64,000 nucleotides of DNA from Calocera cornea HHB12733 (lineage: Eukaryota > Basidiomycota > Dacrymycetes > Dacrymycetales > Dacrymycetaceae), in contig KV424056.1 in assembly GCA_001632435.1 (NCBI GenBank), positions 1 to 64,000 on the forward strand, given 5' to 3'. The position numbers and the translations under genes are program-made. Each line of letters starts with the position of its first letter. The stretch's first letter is position 1. Of the stretch, positions 1 through 11,494 are shown piece after piece. Below the pieces are notes generated by a model. That model searched no databases and was not told the origin of the DNA. It saw only the letters and a list, made by a program, of their open reading frames with translations.

Positions 1-14
1 TAATAAAATACATT

Positions 15-37
15 GATCTGGTCTTCATGACCAGATC
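15..37. repeat. Perfect 9-bp hairpin near the left edge
   Basis: GATCTGGTC is followed by a 5-nt loop and then its exact reverse complement GACCAGATC. The first 800 bases otherwise show no gene I can support. The hairpin could be part of a repeat that continues off the window or a chance palindrome. Confidence 0.5.
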
Positions 38-807
38 GATTACATACCAACCTGCCTGACGCAGATTATATCTAAGACGGGCTCGAAAGCCCTCTGCTAT
101 CGACGCGGGCGCCGGGGAACTTGCCCAGCGCGCGGGATTCCTCCTGGAATTGCCTGGACAGCAGGTAAAACAACTTATATCAGCTATACTAACGGCAGAG
201 GCTAACTAGGGTATCTCAAATTGCCTGAAAAGGCATTGTAGAACAGGTCACCTCGACCCGTTCTCATTCCGGGTCGTCGCAGGTCACCTGATGAGGCTGG
301 ACTGAACCCAGCCAAACGGGCCCTGACATGCAGTGTCTGTCTAATGTCGTTAATGACTTCCTTCTGCATCCCCGCCAACCTTGAGATGGTTTGGGGGTAC
401 ATCTGTGTCACGCCTACCCCAGGCCCGTCTTGTCATCGAGATTGGGTAACGTCGCACGGAGTCAGCAGTGTTTTGACCGACGGCTTTGATGTTCCGATGT
501 CCAGCACCGCATCGCAGCACCTGACGAAATGCTCTTTTGGGCTCAAAATGTGTATTGTTCTATTTGAAACAACGCCAAAGGCAAAGGTACCACAGACGTA
601 ATGGCAGTGATTAGAACATTGCTGTGATAGTGTACAAGGTCTCGCTCAACGTCCCCCACGATCTCACCTCATCGGCCCACGCTCCGTACAACAGAGAGGA
701 AGCACAAGGAGAACAACAGAACGACCAATAGAAGAATCCAGGGACCAGAGCAACACAAGGCTCTCACGACCGTGGTTCCCTCAATTTCAACGTTCCCCAA
801 TCAAGCT

Positions 808-1134
808 TCACGCAACCCTCGCCAGCTCATCCGGGGTCAGGTCGAGCACAAACATGTGCGACCTGTTGCTCTTCGGCTCGATGAGCTTAATCCCCTTCTT
901 GCCCGGTGCAGTCGGCTTGGTCGAGATGGCCGGAGCAAACGGACGGAGCGGACGAGAAGTAGGGAACATGTTCCGACGAGCCGGGATATTATCGCGTTGA
1001 GCAGCGGCATGGGCGGCGGACGGGTTGAGAGGGGAGGAGCCGTAGTGACCAGACAAAGGAGAAGTCGCAAGAGAAGCTGCATATATGCGGTCAGATAGGC
1101 GCATATATGCACGGAAATTGTGGAACTCACTCAT
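808..1134 (-). CDS. Small hypothetical protein (about 108 aa), doubtful
   Basis: An uninterrupted frame starts at the ATG at 1134 (MSEFHNF) and ends at 808 (ELARVA, stop). The product is basic, rich in Ser, Pro, Ala and Arg, with no signal peptide or membrane segment. I do not recognise a family. The C-terminal third (KKGIKLIEPKSNRSHMFVLD) reads like real protein rather than random translation, which is the main reason for listing it. An in-frame upstream ATG at 1161 would add nine residues. It stands alone in a gene-poor stretch. It could also be the last exon of a longer spliced gene. Confidence 0.35.
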   Translation of the reverse strand: MSEFHNFRAYMRLSDRIYAASLATSPLSGHYGSSPLNPSAAHAAAQRDNIPARRNMFPTSRPLRPFAPAISTKPTAPGKKGIKLIEPKSNRSHMFVLDLTPDELARVA

Positions 1135-4129
1135 GGCTACAGCAGTTGATACAAGTGACACGATAATATGAGGTTGGGAGGGGTTGGGGTATGCGAAGGT
1201 GCGAAGTGGCTGGTGGGGGAGTCCCGGTCAATTCCGGAGGTGAAACGAGGGAGGGAGGAGTGCTCACCAACTACAGGGGATATCTCAAGAGGCACGCAGA
1301 GAGAATACGGTGATGAGAGTGCGGGAGGGCCGTTGGGTTGTGTGGGGGGAGGGCGGGGAGCGTTCTGTGACAAGGAGCAAAAGAGTGAGATCGGTTGGGT
1401 ATTTGTAACCTGTGGGCACGGGGAAGGGGGCGAGGTGACGGAGAGGCCGGAAGCTCACTGGCGCGCCCAGGGCTTGACGCGCCTGGCCGGCCAGGCAGGT
1501 TCCTTGGATTTCTTTGGGGGTGGACCCCGATCACCCCGGCATTCTCCTTCCGGGCAAACCCTCTCGTACACGCTGCTTACGTCCGAGGCGCCGTCTCCCA
1601 ATCCACAGTCCAGACAACGGTAACAGCCACACGCATCCTTCATCCTGTATCTGTCAATCGTGACCCTCTGATTCTGACGTCGCCTGCTGCAAACCACCAC
1701 ATCGCCTCACCCAGATGTGGTGAAGCCTCTTGGCTCGCCCGGATTTGCCCGCCCGATTTGGTCTTCACCAGGGTCAACCCGAGCTCCCCGCAGGACGGGA
1801 TCAAACGGAGAAGTCAATGTGAAGAAAGGGTTCGTCCCCAGTGTAAAGTCACCATCATGTCGGAGCCCCGCAATAATGTATGCACGAACCTAATGCCCCC
1901 AGTTGGAACTGTCACTACCGCCGTGGGTCGTCCTGTCCACTCTCTGTCATCGGCATATCCGGCCATGTGTCTCTCCATAATCTTCGCGACATGGCTGGGC
2001 ACGTCTTCTGTTGCAGTCGGTCTTCTCTCCCCCTCGCCGGCTGTAGCCCGACTGGTCAAGGGTCAACCGGTTCACCATCAATGCCCTTGGAACTGCTGCT
2101 CCTGGCCGACCATATGGATCTCGGACTGGGTGGGCGTTTTCTACGTATCGTCTCGGCGCGGTAGAGAGGCAAATGACTTAACCGGTGCTAGCCCAGCGTG
2201 GTCCTCTCGTCCAGGGTCACACTGCCGCCTCACCACCTCAGGGTCGACGTCTGCCTGGTTCAGATGGAATGTAACCATCATGCTGGTCGCTGCTCTTGCT
2301 GTCGCGCTCGTCGCCTCGGCTAGTGATCCCACCGGTTGTCCCTGCGGCCGGCGGAGCGCGCGACCGGTGAGCAGACATGTCCGTGGTCGCCGTGACGTAT
2401 CGCGCCCTCCAGCCTGGCAAGTCAGCACCCAAGATCCGTCGCCATACCTGGGCCGCGCTCCACTCGCACGGACTTCCTTCCCTCTGAAGATTGTTGCTTG
2501 ACTATATCGCCCCGGCGTTAGATTACGATTCCACTCCGGTGCCAGTCTTAGCCCGCCCTATCCATCCCCTTCTCACCCGCGAGGGTCCCTTCATATCGCC
2601 GGTCAGCATTGTTTGCGATCTCCCAGCGGAGCACACGAAAGCGCACTAGCGTTGACAATACAACAAGTCATCATCCCTGGCATTGGTTACCGTTGGTTAC
2701 CTGGCAACGTGTGGGATAGCTTAGCGCCCAAGTCTCGCCCTGTGTAGTGTCGGTTACCGACAGCCTTGCGCTTGCTCCGTCCGCTATCGTGATTTTAATT
2801 TACGCTGCGTTCTCTTCTTCTGTTCTGATACCCTGATGCTCGGCTAGATCGAGTTCCATTTGGCTGGGCACCTCTTCCACCTTCGTGCATTGGTATCCCT
2901 TAAGCGAGAGTCATTGTTAAGAAAGCAAACCCTGAGGGGTACCGGTTAAACATCTTTGGAAGCAGTGCGTTCAATAACCGTCGCATTCTCTCGAAGGTGC
3001 AGAAAGATAATGGATAACAATGGATATAGAATTGGCCCCTCTAGACATCACACCTCGGATCAGCGTTGCAGGTAGCGACAGGCTCCAACTTGCCGAGCCC
3101 GGATGCCGGCGTTCGTTGATGAGGTGGGCGACCTTCCTCAATTGCGTGCCCGACGGATCGTCCGAGGAAGATTGCACCACATGCAGGGAAGGGCGAGGTC
3201 GTTGTTGATATTGGTTGTACAGGCGGCGAGGTGCGGTTGCACGAGGTGAGGACCCGGAAAAAGTACTAATCCGTCCCACGGATAAGGACGACATGGTCGG
3301 GATTCGACGTAGCCGGCGGCCCGGGCGCGCGTCGAGAGCCCAATCGAGTATGCGAGCATGGCGGGCCATTGGGACTCGTGTGGACGTGTGGGTTAGGTCG
3401 ACAGTGCGAAAGAACAATCCGGAAGCAAGGCAAAGACAGACGAGATATCGAGCGCCGGCCAAGGAGAGAGCAGAGCTCCGCAATGCTACTCGACGTAGAT
3501 TAGGAGCGTCCGCTCAAGAATGTACTTGCCCTCCTTGTACTTCTGCGATTGTTCAAATGCCTTGTCCTACGGACTTGTTAGTTCAAGATAAGGTAAGATA
3601 CATGTGGGCCATACATATTTCCAGCCGAGCGTCTGATTGCACTTGACGCAAAAGATGTCGCGAACGGTGTGCAAGCCAGTTGTCATCGCTCTATCCTCGG
3701 GTGCTCCTTCGACGACATTAACGCTGCAGTCTGATCAACACAGCTCCCGTGTGTGCGTTTTGTCACCTACACAAACTCAAAGAGATATGCCCTGCCATGT
3801 TGACCGTTGAACGCCTGCGGTCTACGTGAGATGGCACGCCGCATGATTAACCGCTGTACAAACCTTTGATATGATAGATTCGACATTGGCAATATGAGCA
3901 CGACATTTGTTGCAACCGAATATTTTCTTGCCGTTCAGGTACTCCCTCAATGTCATACCCATGTTGACTTATGAGTGGATAGTACGGTGTGCTGGCAACC
4001 TGTCGTGTTAGGGGCTACTGTACGCTCGCCCGCGTTACGAGCATGAATACGTTCCGGAGCTCGGCTCCGCGACTGGAGGCACTTGGCTGACAGCCCGCTG
4101 GAAGGCACACCCCGACGCCGGGGCGGAGG
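1135..4129. other. About 3-kb stretch without a supportable gene
   Basis: Several open frames overlap on both strands, the longest 1395-2501 (+), but they are Arg/Ser/Pro/Thr rich, match no family I know and have competing frames opposite them. I see no convincing chain of exons. The stretch 1440-2500 is GC-rich and contains short recurring words such as CAGGGTCA. I see no RNA gene here. Confidence 0.4.
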
Positions 4130-4565
4130 CGGCGGGAGCAAAGAGACAACTTCCCCGAGCGGAAGCAACACAACGAGGCTTCCTTTGCTCCCGATTGGGA
4201 ATCTTTGCTTTCCTGGGTAAGCTCTGCTTCCCCCTGACTTCATTTGCCTCCGCCGGAGATCTCACTCCGCCCGTAGATTTGCTTCCACAACAAGGGTCTG
4301 CCTCCGCCCCGCATTTTACCTCCCATTGGCAATTTACACCCGCTTTCAATTTACATCCGCACAAGTATTTGTTTCCGTAATTTGTATTTGCTTCCGCGGC
4401 CGAATTTGTCTACGCTTCTCAGTTCGACTCCGCTCCCCCGATTGCTTCCGCACAAAGTTCGCTTCCGCCTCTTCTTTGGCGTCCATGGAGCTGATTGCCT
4501 CCGTGATCCCATGACTTTGCCACCGTCTGAGAGTTCCTTTGCTCCCGCTTCTCTGTCTCCGTGAA
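4130..4565 (+). repeat. 18-bp TTTGCTTCCGC array, locus 1
   Basis: About twenty degenerate units share the core RTTTGCTTCCGC followed by 5-8 variable bases, so the core recurs about every 17-20 bp. Clear cores include ATTTGCTTCCGC, ATTTACATCCGC and GTTCGCTTCCGC. The left edge begins with two units in the opposite orientation (GGGAGCAAAG and GCGGAAGCAAC) before the array turns forward. The array ends about 170 bp upstream of the chromodomain gene. Translated frames across it look open because 18 is a multiple of three, but no frame is kept throughout. Confidence 0.75.
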
Positions 4566-4734
4566 GTATTTCCATACGGCTCGGAGCCGCGGAAGCAGGT
4601 GGCACGTGTCGTGCATCGGGCGCCTTTGGCGCCCTCCAGGGTCCCTTGTGGTGTCGCGACGGGCGACAAGCTCGCGTTATTCTCGAGCAAGTTCGTTCCC
4701 CACAGCATCGACGACGACGGTGAACGACACACTA

Positions 4735-7700
4735 TGAGCAGCGGGGCATCGGGTAGTAGCTCTGGAGAGGAGGAGGATGGTCAGTATGAAGTCGGTAAGC
4801 CTTCTCAGCATGTGTCGCCCTGGACGAGATCTCATGTTCGCCTATTAGAGTGCATTTACTCTGCCGAGGCGGTTCCAGACAAGCCGGAGGCCACGAAGAG
4901 AGAAGGGGACGAGAGCGTTTATCCTGGATGGGTACGTCAGCATATAACATCAAGCTTTCCACATGACCTAAGTCCCACTGTAGAGCTATCTAGTCAAGGT
5001 GAACTACTATCACACGGTGTCTGAGCTAGTGGAGGCTAACGTCCGTTAACAGTGGGCTGGGTACCCAGATTCCGAAAATACGTCGGTGTTGTTTACCTGG
5101 CTGCTATTCGAGATCTAACAGAAACTGCACCTAGGTGGGAGCATGAAGACCAGTTTGACGAGGCGACACAGGACTTGCTTGAGCGTTTCTGGAAAGCAGT
5201 CGGTATTGAAGGGGATCATGCCAACTACGCCTTCGGCACTCAATTCGATGCACCCCTAGCGTGGATAGGCGAGTCACTGCTATACTGATTGCGGATGTGA
5301 CCTAACCAATATCTAGCTGATGAGAAGAAGCGATTTCGTGAGGCAAAGGAGAGAGAAGAGAAACAGAAGAAAGGGAAGACCAAAGAAGTCACGAAAGGCC
5401 GTGCCCAAGAAAAGGCAGCTGTAAGCCGACAGACAAAGAAGAGCGAAGTATCTTCTATTGTATGTGATGCTTTGCCCAACAGTCTTCAATAGACTCACAT
5501 GGCTTGCTAGGCTTCGAGAAAGACAGTAGTAGCTAGTCAGCCGACTATAGCGACTCGGAGACCTCCACCCCCAAAGGCGGGCCAGCCCCAACTCAAGACA
5601 ACCGGAAAAAGTCAATCGGGCCGCAAGGCAAAGGCGAAGTCTGTCGACTTGCAGTCCGACTCTGACGGTCCTGACGAAGACCTGTCCTCTGCACCGCGCA
5701 AGAAGGGGAAGAAGAGGACGCGTGGATCCGCAAAGACAACTGTTGTTGTTGAGGCAGATTCGGAAGAGTTCATTTCTTCGGAAGAAGACGGGGCTGCGAC
5801 GAAACCTGGATTGAGAAAGGCACGAGTATCGAAAGTCGCTCCTACTGCCGAGACCTTGGAGGAGGACACGGCACATAACAGACGTCAGGCTCTCAGAGAC
5901 AAGCTTAAGGAAGCTGCCTTGAACCAACTGAAAGACAAGAGAAATCGCCGCCAGAACTCGATCGATCACACCACCGACGATAAGACCAAGTTGAAGAGTC
6001 TGTCACCGGTCGCGGAAGTGCTGAAGGAGAAGAAAGCATTTGCTCAACCCGCACGGCTTTGGAACGCTGCGAGTATGTTACATTCCTTTGGTATTGCACT
6101 ATGCTTATCTTGTTGTTAGCCTCGAAACCGTCACAATCTGGTGATGGAGCTACGGATACAGCCATGCAAGATGCAGGCGCTGATGGTCTTTTTTCGGGTG
6201 GCGAGGATGACGAAGATATGAAAGACCTCTTTGGGGACTCCCCTCCCCCCGCAGACGCCCCAGCCCCCAACCCTGCGACTGCAAACACAGAGCGTGCTGC
6301 AGCTCCGAGAACTGCGGGTCCGAGATCGTGGAAGGAGTCCAGAATCAAGTTCTACGATCCTGCTGCTGGCAAGCCCGCGCCGAAGACGCTCGACCCAGGG
6401 AACTCTCCCAAACCTATTCTCGCAAAACAAAAGATTCTCTCTCGTATCATGAACGCTGCTGCAGAAGGAGGCCCCGATCAGGTGATTGGCGAAGATACAG
6501 CGGAGATTGTGATGGAAGATGCGACCGGGGCTAGAGCGGAAGAAGACCTGCCGGATTATGATGAGGAATCTAACCCTGTGCCATCCATTCCAGCACCATC
6601 TTCCGCTGATGACGTGGCAATCCCGATTACGCGCTCTCCAGCAGGAGCCCATCCTTCAATGTCTCCTCTGGCCACGGGAAATCAAGAACATGTCAGAAAG
6701 ACCGAACCACCTGCAGTGGATGTCGTTGATCTTACGAAAATCAGTAGCGATCAACCAGAAACGTACGGCTTCCTTTTTTATTCTAAATATAGCGACTCAC
6801 GATTCTCAGTATTGATCTGATGGAAAGCGACCCAGAGGAGTAAGTGTTCATGAGAAGGACCGAGAATGAAACTAATGCGATCATAGAGGGCGTGCAGACT
6901 CGGACATTGTAATGTTGGATTCAACTGAGCACAGGTCCGTCGCGAGGTTTGGTCAGAAGCGTGGCAATCTAATGCTCTTTCACAGCGTCATCCCCGCGTC
7001 CATTTCTGCCTCGAATTCTGGCGTGTATTTTGCAACTATCTGGACAGCCGGTGAAGCCATCACCAATGTGAAACTCATGCAAGTATCAGCTCTCAGGAAG
7101 TTCGCCCCGAAGTTGACCTTCCTTTGTCGTGAGCATCGGCTGGATCTGGTCTCCTATTACTCCACAGCGACCATTCTCCCTGTGCTGGCTCAATCAAAAA
7201 TTCTCCAGACGGGTCTTCTGATGTTTGAGCCAATGGGTGCCGACCGTGGCACTGCCAACGCTTCTTTCCGAAATCTGGTGCATTGGCTACATGATCTGAG
7301 CTGGGTCAGTTTTACGTATATCCTTGCGCTATTGATGCTGAGGAATAATCTATGCAGGTCGCCGGTGCATATGTGGAGCAGCCCAACGAGAGGAAGAAGA
7401 GACTAATTATCCTCTTCCATTCAACAAACGTCGCCGTTGCACAGGCCTGTCAAGTGCCTCCATGGAGCTCGCGAGATGGCATTCTGATCGCTGCGGTTGA
7501 GCTTCCGGAGAGCGCTAATTGGTCACGAAATGTCATGGCTGTCGAGGACCAGCAAGCCAGCAAGCCCCCTGTTGTGGATCCCTCCTTCGTGCAGTACACC
7601 GTGGAGAAGTTGCAATTCCCGAGATCAACCCTCATAAACGAACTCTCTGGCAAGCCGTATTGTGTGGTTCCTGACCAATCGGCCGGCGATGTGTTCTTGA

Positions 7701-8778
7701 TGGAAGACGTCCGGAACCTTGCCAACACCCTCGACTACTTCAAAGCTGCGTCACGGGTACTGGGCGAAGTCATAGATCAAGAGACCATCGTATTCATTCA
7801 TCGAAGAGCTTTGCGCACTCTAAGGGACCAAATGCAAGAGATTATCCGCCTTCGAAAGTATCCGAGAGTATACTTCTACTGCTTTGGACTCGGCGATCCT
7901 GGGCAGAATGATTCCTTCGTTGAACGCGAGCCACGTCTCATCTCGCCAAGAGGTACGCTAAACGAATGCCAGATCGTATCTGGGTTCTCAATTCGCTCCT
8001 AGGTGGTATTCTCACCTTTACTCCGCAAGCACTCCTAGAAGATCCGGTGGGCATTGTCCAACTTGTGAATGATCTAAGCAAGAAACAGGGGTGGCAATGC
8101 TATATCATACCCCCTGTGTTGGCCGCATTGCAGGAGTTCAAGGATCCCCAGAATGAGAAGCAGTACGTCTGCATATCGCGGGTTCTAGTACGGGCTGACC
8201 AAATCCTGCAGAGCATGGGCAATTGTTACGTTGATGTTGGCATCAACCAAGCCAGAGGACCGTCTGATTCTAACAGAGTCCATTGACTGTGTTCGGGAGC
8301 GTCTTCGGGCGAAGGAACAAGTTGCCCATGTGGACGAGGATCAACTCCACGACAAGACTGCCTACATGTGGACCTTGGGTCAATTCGAGCTATTGGAAGC
8401 CGATGCAGGGAAGCTCCTTGACATGTGCCGTGTGGTCGCCACCGAGAATAGCACGACGATAAATAAGGAGGATGTGGTGAAGAAGATATTCGAGGATATG
8501 TTGTCGATGCAGAGGCAGCCGAGGCTTCTGGAGAGTTACCGAAGATTCGTGGTAGTCACATCCTCCGATCGAGAAGGGAAGGATGATTATCTGGTAAGCT
8601 GCAAACGAATCCTACAATTAACGCAGCATCCTTGCTGATTTGACTGCTGTAGAATCAACTGGACTGCTCTACAGCATCAGAGTTCTGGGAAAATGTACGC
8701 GCCGAGTTTGCAAGGGAGCAAGAGCTCGCATTTGTACAAACCCCCCCACTAGGAAGTATGGACGTGGATAGCCTGTAA
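4735..8778 (+). CDS. Chromodomain protein with large unassigned C-terminal region
   Basis: I assemble about 15 exons from ATG 4735 to TAA 8778, giving about 1,110 residues. Introns fall at 4795-4848, 4932-4983, 4999-5052, 5082-5134, 5269-5316 (GC-AG), 5460-5510, 6073-6119, 6763-6809, 6840-6886, probably 6935-6985, 7305-7356, 7953-8002, 8163-8211 and 8594-8652. The spliced N-terminus reads YEVECIY, then YLVKWAGYPDSENTWEHED and LLERFWK, a complete chromodomain with the aromatic cage positions (Y, W, W) that bind methyl-lysine on histone H3. A long Ser/Lys/acidic disordered middle follows. The C-terminal half (about 7000-8778) is folded-looking, with GGILTFTPQALLEDP and an all-helical stretch to the end. 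The layout recalls heterochromatin proteins such as Chp1 (N-terminal chromodomain, separate C-terminal domain), but that resemblance is only an inference. A nuclear chromatin-reading role is well supported; the partner complex is unknown. Confidence 0.85.
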
Positions 8779-8841
8779 TATGTATAATGGTCTCACTAAT
8801 GATGCTGCACTGTACTGTATCGCATATTGTACATGTAATGA

Positions 8842-9558
8842 CTACGTGTTGCTCCACAACAGCGTACGCAAATCCTTGAACTTCTCGGAGTCGTTGTAGA
8901 GATAGACCATGGAGTTGAACATGCCGGGCTGGATGGTCTCGGCGCGATGCTTGTAGAGCCACATGACAGCGCCCCAGCAGACGGCAGAGAAAAGGGAGAA
9001 CAGGCTCGAATCAGGAGGTATTGGCCGCCCAGGCTGCCTCTTGTCGGCCGGCACGACAGAGCGAGGGATGAGAGCGGCAACGACGCGTGAGCAGACATAC
9101 AGCACGATCTGCGAATACACGTCAACGCAACACCCAGAGATTGAGTGAAGGGAGCTGGCCTGCTCGTTGACAGCTGTCCTGCTCCCGAACACGAGATAGC
9201 CTCCTATCAGACCCGAGATGAACGTGTCCGACGACCGCTCCTTCCCGCCGTTCGCGCGGCGCTGCAGAACGCACAACGCTTTATATAACGAGACGAATTT
9301 CGCGAGATTGAGCGCGTGCTGCTTCGTCAGGCGGTAGATTACTCGGATTCGTGATTTCCAGCTATGATGAACGACGTGAGCCCTCGAAATGCGCTGGCAC
9401 CGATGTGACACTCACTCGCCACGACCAAACAGCAGGGACATGATCAAGGCATGGGGAAAGCGGATCTTGACACCGTACACAAATCCATTTCGGGCGCCCT
9501 TGATGATGCTGAACAGATCATGGTAGGCTGGGTTGGATATGAGGGCGTTCAGATCCAT
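8842..9558 (-). CDS. PXMP4: Peroxisomal membrane protein 4 (PMP24/PXMP4)
   Basis: Exon 1 runs 9558-9416 and starts MDLNALISNPAYHDL. A GT-AG intron lies at 9362-9415, and the rest runs to the stop at 8842. I infer a GC-AG intron at 9109-9159 because removing its 51 nt joins AVNEQ to IVLYVCSRV, as in the family; it is a multiple of three, so read-through would insert 17 residues. The product of 203 residues matches PXMP4 in order: IKGARNGFVYGVKIRFPHALIM, the LVFG segment, the AVCWGAVMWLYKHR region and SMVYLYNDS near the end. PXMP4 is a Tim17-related multi-pass protein of the peroxisome membrane; its exact substrate is not settled. It is divergent from the BTB gene, with an 18-bp array between the two starts. 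Confidence 0.85.
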
Positions 9559-9917
9559 CGTGTGTACAGGACGCGGGGGGAAAAGCGGGGCAGTTGAGAG
9601 GGAGGGAGACAGGAGGGCGGGCGGGGAGCACTGTGGGCAGACGATCAGCACATATGGCAGGGCGGGTGTGGCACCCTGAATAGCCGGAGCTTCCTTTTCA
9701 CGCGCATCTCCACACCGTGAAACATTCCGGATTAACTTCACTTCCGAACATGGGCCCTGAGGCTTGTCTCCGCTGGTATCAATTGCCCGCGACAAGAGCG
9801 ACAGGCTCAGGTTCCACCGGCTACAGTACCACATAGCCACTGCGTAGCCACTAACCCTAAGCAGCTGACTTTATTACTCAAACGAGCTGTTGTCCTTCTG
9901 TACTTCGGTCCAACAGC

Positions 9918-10375
9918 TTGTTTCTGCTTCATGGTTTGCTTCCGCCTAATAGCTTAATTCCGCGTTGTAGTTTATTTCCGCTCAACCATTTGCGCCCGTT
10001 CAGAGGTCTGCCTCCGCTGAAATATTTGCTTCCACATGCTTTGCGTCCGTTTAGGTGGTTGTTTCCACTAAACTCATTTGCTTCCGCTCAAGAGCTTGGG
10101 GGCCTGCTGGTAATTTGCATCCGCTTCCTGGTTTGCTTCGCAAAATTGTACTTCCGCTCCCTTGCTTGCTTCGGCTTAGTAGTTTGCCTCTAGCTTGGAC
10201 TTTACTTCCGTTAGGCAATTTGCATCCCCTGAACCTGTTGCTTCCGTTCTTCATTTGCGTCCGCACATTATTTTCCTCCGTCCCAAATCTGATTCCGCGA
10301 TGAGCCACACCGCCTTTTCGAGATCTGCATCCGCTCTTTTAGTTTGCTTCCGCTATAGGGGTTGCTTCCGTTACA
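9918..10375 (+). repeat. 18-bp TTTGCTTCCGC array, locus 2 (cleanest phasing)
   Basis: About 23 units lie head to tail. Between 9938 and 10080 successive units are almost all exactly 18 or 17 bp: GTTTGCTTCCGCCTAATA, GCTTAATTCCGCGTTGTA, GTTTATTTCCGCTCAACC, ATTTGCGCCCGTTCAGAG. The first 12-13 bases are conserved and the last 5-6 differ in every unit. The array sits in the divergent gap between PXMP4 and the BTB gene and ends near GAGCGCAGAGCG, a motif also seen at the end of another array (about 32311). Confidence 0.8.
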
Positions 10376-10557
10376 GGGCTACTTTTAGTCCCGAGCGCAG
10401 AGCGTTTGTTGTGAGAGGTCCTCCGGCTGCGGGCCTGCCCCCGGCCGTTTCGTTCCGGATCGAGCCGACCCTGACGACGGAGGAACACGTCGGGGACGCG
10501 CTGCGGTGACAACTCTACACGTCGACCTGCAGCGACGGCTGCACAGGAGTCAAAGCG

Positions 10558-10564
10558 TATAAAT
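10558..10564 (+). promoter_or_regulatory. TATA box of the BTB gene
   Basis: TATAAAT lies about 60 bp upstream of the ATG at 10619, a plausible distance for a fungal core promoter. Confidence 0.45.
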
Positions 10565-10618
10565 GATGTGATACCACCTTGGACCGCCTACACACCTAGA
10601 TTGGCTCACCTGCATACT

Positions 10619-11494
10619 ATGGCGACTGCTGAGGAAGTTTCATACTCCTGCCCCAATGCGGATCTAACCATTCGATCATCGTTGGACGGCGCGACCTTTC
10701 CGGCACGGTCTTCATCGCTTGTTTCCGCTAGCATTGTCTTCGACGACATGTTCAGCATCTGCACGCCCACGGATAGTCCCGTCATAGATCTCCTAGAGCC
10801 ATCGGGTACCTTGCTTCAGCTGCTGCAATTCATCCATTATCCGCCCAGCCCCTATTCGGCAGAAGACACGCCCCTCCCGGTGGAAACGATCTCGTCCCTG
10901 CTCACGCTGGCCGACAAGTACCAGTTCAAGACGCATTTCCTCGATACGATCCACACGCACCTCTCAGCCCACATTGCATGGTTTCCGATGCAAGTATACG
11001 TGCTGGCGACACGCTGTGATATCCCCGATATGGCGGATCAGGCAACAGCGTATCTCCATCGCCCGCCGCTCTCAAAGTGGCCGGAGAGCATCATCAAGGC
11101 GCTGCCGTCTGCCCAAGCTTATCACACTGTACTTCGACTCCAAGCACACCGGATGGAGAAGTTCCGCGAGATCCTGCTCGCCGAGGATATCTTCCCACAC
11201 GGCTACGGCAATTGCCTCCTTCATGGACCCGCGACAGCCAAGCTCTGGGAAAGAGCACGAAGGACGATCGCTACTCGGCTGGATGCTGGATCGGACGTAG
11301 GCGAAGAGATGCAGCAATCCCTCCTTACTTCCGTGGCTCAATGCAATGCTTGCGGGATGGCGCTCAATCGTGCCGTCGACATGTTGAAGGTGTGTCTGGT
11401 CTTGCCTTCCGAAATATCCGCTAATCATTGCTTGCAGTACAAGTGTGCTCGTGTAGCCAAAGTGGCAAGTCGGGTTCCACCAGAGACGTCATGA
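10619..11494 (+). CDS. BTB/POZ domain protein
   Basis: The ATG at 10619 starts MATAEEVSYSCPNADLTIRSS. One 48-nt intron (11390-11437, GTGTGT to CAG) is in frame; removing it gives 275 residues and the stop stays at 11494. Residues about 12-110 have the BTB pattern: DLTIRSSLDGATFPARSSSL, FDDMFSI, PVIDLLEPSGTLLQLLQFIHYP, then a helix ending LADKYQF. The remainder is alpha-helical with a Cys pair (CNACG) near the end. Many agaricomycetes carry families of short BTB proteins like this, of unknown specific role; BTB folds mediate dimerisation and cullin-3 binding. No Kelch, MATH or zinc-finger region is visible. Confidence 0.85.
   Translation: MATAEEVSYSCPNADLTIRSSLDGATFPARSSSLVSASIVFDDMFSICTPTDSPVIDLLEPSGTLLQLLQFIHYPPSPYSAEDTPLPVETISSLLTLADKYQFKTHFLDTIHTHLSAHIAWFPMQVYVLATRCDIPDMADQATAYLHRPPLSKWPESIIKALPSAQAYHTVLRLQAHRMEKFREILLAEDIFPHGYGNCLLHGPATAKLWERARRTIATRLDAGSDVGEEMQQSLLTSVAQCNACGMALNRAVDMLKVCLVLPSEISANHCLQYKCARVAKVASRVPPETS

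Noticed and set aside
1395..2501. Open frame of 368 codons on the plus strand
   Set aside because: Composition is Arg/Ser/Pro/Thr rich with no recognisable domain, long open frames exist on the opposite strand over the same stretch, and no exon chain links it to anything. Most likely a GC-rich stretch that lacks stops.
2971..3646. Overlapping open frames of 170 (-) and 143 (+) codons
   Set aside because: They overlap on opposite strands, are Arg-rich, and neither reads as a known protein or shows a good start context or splice partners.
9840..9870. ACTAACCCTAAG, telomere-like word
   Set aside because: Only a single TAACCCTAA unit; no tandem repetition, so no interstitial telomere.
9918..10303. 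Leu/Pro/Phe-rich hexapeptide-like frames across the 18-bp arrays
   Set aside because: The 18-bp unit is a multiple of three, so all frames show pseudo-repeats of six residues. Small length changes shift the frame repeatedly, and the same arrays in other loci give different proteins. It is a property of the repeat, not coding evidence.
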